Shown: piece by piece, positions 5,525-6,935 of the stretch
Layout of the letters: each line of letters begins with the position of its first letter
Position numbering within the stretch: position 1 is the stretch's first letter
Source of the DNA: an uncultured Oscillospiraceae bacterium
GTDB lineage: Bacteria > Bacillota > Clostridia > Oscillospirales > Oscillospiraceae
Direction: 5' to 3'
Length of the DNA stretch: 6,935 bases
NCBI GenBank assembly: GCA_904398675.1
Contig: CAJFPI010000021.1
Coordinates: 1-6,935 of the forward strand
Notes under the pieces: model-generated
Told to the model about the DNA's origin: nothing
The model's database searches: none
What the model saw: only the letters and a program-made list of their open reading frames with translations
Translations under genes and position numbers: made by a program

Positions 5525-5553
5525 TTGACGCTTAGCACAAAGCATGGTATGGT
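5525..5553 (+). promoter_or_regulatory. Promoter of the histidine kinase gene
   Basis: TTGACG (5525-5530), a 17-base spacer and TATGGT (5548-5553) preceded by the extended TGn element. A tandem 7-base repeat GACGCTT-GACGCTT (5520-5533) overlaps the -35 box and might be a regulator site. Transcription would start near 5560. This suggests the kinase has a promoter of its own rather than depending on SRAP read-through. Confidence 0.6.
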
Positions 5554-5604
5554 CAAAGAGAAGGGCTCGGCGCCGGGATTACCGGAAGAGGGAAGGGTAG
5601 AGAA

Positions 5605-6879
5605 ATGACGTTGGACGGGCAGATGGGATTTGGGGTATTCGTCTATTTTACCATTCTGGGCGCCGGAATGACGTCGCTCTTCGTGGACAGCCGCCTGCCT
5701 CTGAAAAGGACGCTCCTGCTGGCTTATGCGCTGGTGCTGCCGGTGCTGGCTGCAGAGCTGCTGATATACCGCACAATGGGAGTGGAGGCCCTGATGCTCT
5801 TTTATACGCCTGTGGTCCACCTGCCGTACCTGCTGTTTTTTGCCTGGATCAGCCGGCATAGGGGCTGGCAGATGGTATTCCGGTTTCTTTCCCCCATCCA
5901 GTTCTGCCTGTTGATCCAGCACGGGGGAGTCGTGTTCTGCCTGCTCTGCGGCAGGCAGCTGTGGGCCCTGATCCTGGGCTATGCGCTGCTGACAGCGGCA
6001 GTGCTGGTGTTTCTCCTCCTGTTTCTCCGGCCCCTCTCCCGCAGGGTGTTCCAGCAGTTGCATGGGGGCTGGTGGCTGATGTGCCTGATTCTGGCAGCCT
6101 ATTACAGCATCTCCATTTATCTCATTCCCGGCTTTGCCGGCATATCGAGGCTTGCCACCATCCTCAAGCCGGCGCTGTCGCTGCTGATGGTGGGGGTGTA
6201 CGTGGTTTTCCTCTATCTGTTTGCCGGTTACCAGCGGGAGATGGAGGCGCGGCACAGCGCGGCGCTGGACAGCCTGCGGCTGTCGGGGTTTCAAAAGCGG
6301 CTGCGCGCCATTCAGTCTGTGGAGGAGTCTATCCGGGTGGAGCGCCACGATCTGCGCCACCGGCTGCAGGCTGTGGCGGAGCTGGTGGCACAGGGGAAAA
6401 ATCAGGAGGCTCTTGACTTTATCGGCGCGGCGCAAAAAAAGCTGGAGGGACAGAAGGTGATCCGCTGGTGCTGCCAGCCGGTGCTGGACGCTGTTTTCTC
6501 CACCTATTTTGACCAGGCGAAGCGCCAGGGGATTTCCGTGGAGGCGGAGATATCGCTGCCTGCGTCTCTCCCGGTAGACGAGGGGGAGCTGGCCCTGGTC
6601 TTTGCTAATGCGCTGGAAAATGCCATTCATGCCTGCGGGTTGCTGGAGGGGCGGGAGCGGGTTGTCCGCTGCAGGGTGATCGCCTATCCGAGCCTCATGT
6701 TTGAAATCTCCAACCCCTGCGCCGGAACCGTGTGCTTTGATGAGAGCGGTCTGCCCGTATCCAGGCAGGAGGGGCATGGCTATGGCGCGCGGTCCATTGC
6801 CGCTTTTTGCCGGAAATACGGCGCGACGTATCAATTTGAGCAGAAGAGCGGCATATTTTCCCTGCAGGTCATTTTGTAG
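5605..6879 (+). CDS. AgrC-like membrane sensor histidine kinase (GHKL ATPase domain)
   Basis: A 424-residue sensor kinase. The N-terminal half (about 8-208) is very hydrophobic, with six or seven membrane segments (about 8-26, 35-54, 62-81, 92-115, 118-141, 156-176, 185-208) and no large extracellular loop, as in AgrC-type peptide sensors. A short helical linker leads to the phosphoacceptor box RVERHDLRHRLQ (245-254), His248 being the expected autophosphorylation site. The ATP domain has the N-box FANALENAIHA (333-343, Asn335 and Asn339) and the G-box GHGYG (390-394). There is no obvious separate F-box, as is usual for this kinase class. The start ATG follows AAGGG by seven bases. Such kinases normally work with a LytTR response regulator and often a cyclic-peptide signal. 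None is in the window, though only 56 bases follow the gene. The signal is unknown. Confidence 0.93.
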   Translation: MTLDGQMGFGVFVYFTILGAGMTSLFVDSRLPLKRTLLLAYALVLPVLAAELLIYRTMGVEALMLFYTPVVHLPYLLFFAWISRHRGWQMVFRFLSPIQFCLLIQHGGVVFCLLCGRQLWALILGYALLTAAVLVFLLLFLRPLSRRVFQQLHGGWWLMCLILAAYYSISIYLIPGFAGISRLATILKPALSLLMVGVYVVFLYLFAGYQREMEARHSAALDSLRLSGFQKRLRAIQSVEESIRVERHDLRHRLQAVAELVAQGKNQEALDFIGAAQKKLEGQKVIRWCCQPVLDAVFSTYFDQAKRQGISVEAEISLPASLPVDEGELALVFANALENAIHACGLLEGRERVVRCRVIAYPSLMFEISNPCAGTVCFDESGLPVSRQEGHGYGARSIAAFCRKYGATYQFEQKSGIFSLQVIL

Positions 6880-6895
6880 CGGAGCTATGCTGCCG

Positions 6896-6907
6896 TTTTC
6901 CGGAAAA
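6896..6907. promoter_or_regulatory. 12-base palindrome after the kinase gene
   Basis: TTTTCCGGAAAA is a perfect palindrome starting 17 bases after the kinase stop codon, followed by a second small one (TTTGCAAA, 6908-6915). It is too short and lacks the T-tract for a terminator. It could be a regulator site for a gene beyond the window edge. Confidence 0.3.
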
Positions 6908-6935
6908 TTTGCAAACAACTCCAAAACAAATGCCC

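Noticed and set aside
4906..6924. Very long minus-strand open frame (about 670 codons) antisense to SRAP and the kinase
   Set aside because: It spans two well-recognised plus-strand genes and their gap, and has low-complexity Gln/His/Arg/Pro composition. It is a GC-bias shadow.

Overview
The window is a gene-dense, GC-rich stretch of bacterial chromosome. Protein styles (RNHCP zinc protein, Clostridia-type MarR regulators, AgrC-like GHKL kinase, paired half-size ABC exporters) and strong AGGAG-type ribosome sites point to a high-GC member of the Clostridia, plausibly a gut Oscillospiraceae-like organism. This placement is an inference from protein character, not from a marker gene. There are eight genes (one cut by the window edge) and no rRNA, tRNA, CRISPR array, insertion sequence or phage gene that I can see.

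Left part (1-3076, all minus strand): a three-gene operon reading leftwards, marR -> ABC exporter subunit 1 -> ABC exporter subunit 2. The promoter (3048-3076) and nearby inverted repeats suggest MarR autoregulation and derepression of the pump. Subunit 1 has a degenerate ATPase site (Asp for the catalytic Glu, Gln for the switch His), as expected of one half of an asymmetric heterodimeric exporter of the TM287/288 or BmrCD type. Subunit 2 overlaps it by 17 bases and runs off the left edge.

Middle (3077-4756): about 330 bases with a strong stem-loop that belongs to no obvious gene, then a plus-strand GNAT acetyltransferase (3406-3864). It meets, tail to tail with one base between stop codons, an RNHCP-domain zinc protein (3866-4294, minus). 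The RNHCP gene is the second gene of an operon headed by a second MarR regulator (4325-4756, minus).

Right part (4757-6935): the second marR is divergent from a SRAP/YedK-type abasic-site DNA-protein crosslinking protein (4912-5487, plus). The 155-base gap holds a near-consensus marR promoter whose 16-base spacer contains a perfect 12-base palindrome, with matching half-sites. A candidate SRAP promoter overlaps it, so one regulator may control both directions. Next comes an AgrC-like membrane histidine kinase (5605-6879, plus) with its own promoter. No response regulator or peptide gene is visible before the window ends.

The most interesting unit is MarR2/RNHCP/SRAP: a well-defined operator between a zinc protein of unknown function and a DNA-damage protein. 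The rest is ordinary accessory or housekeeping content.
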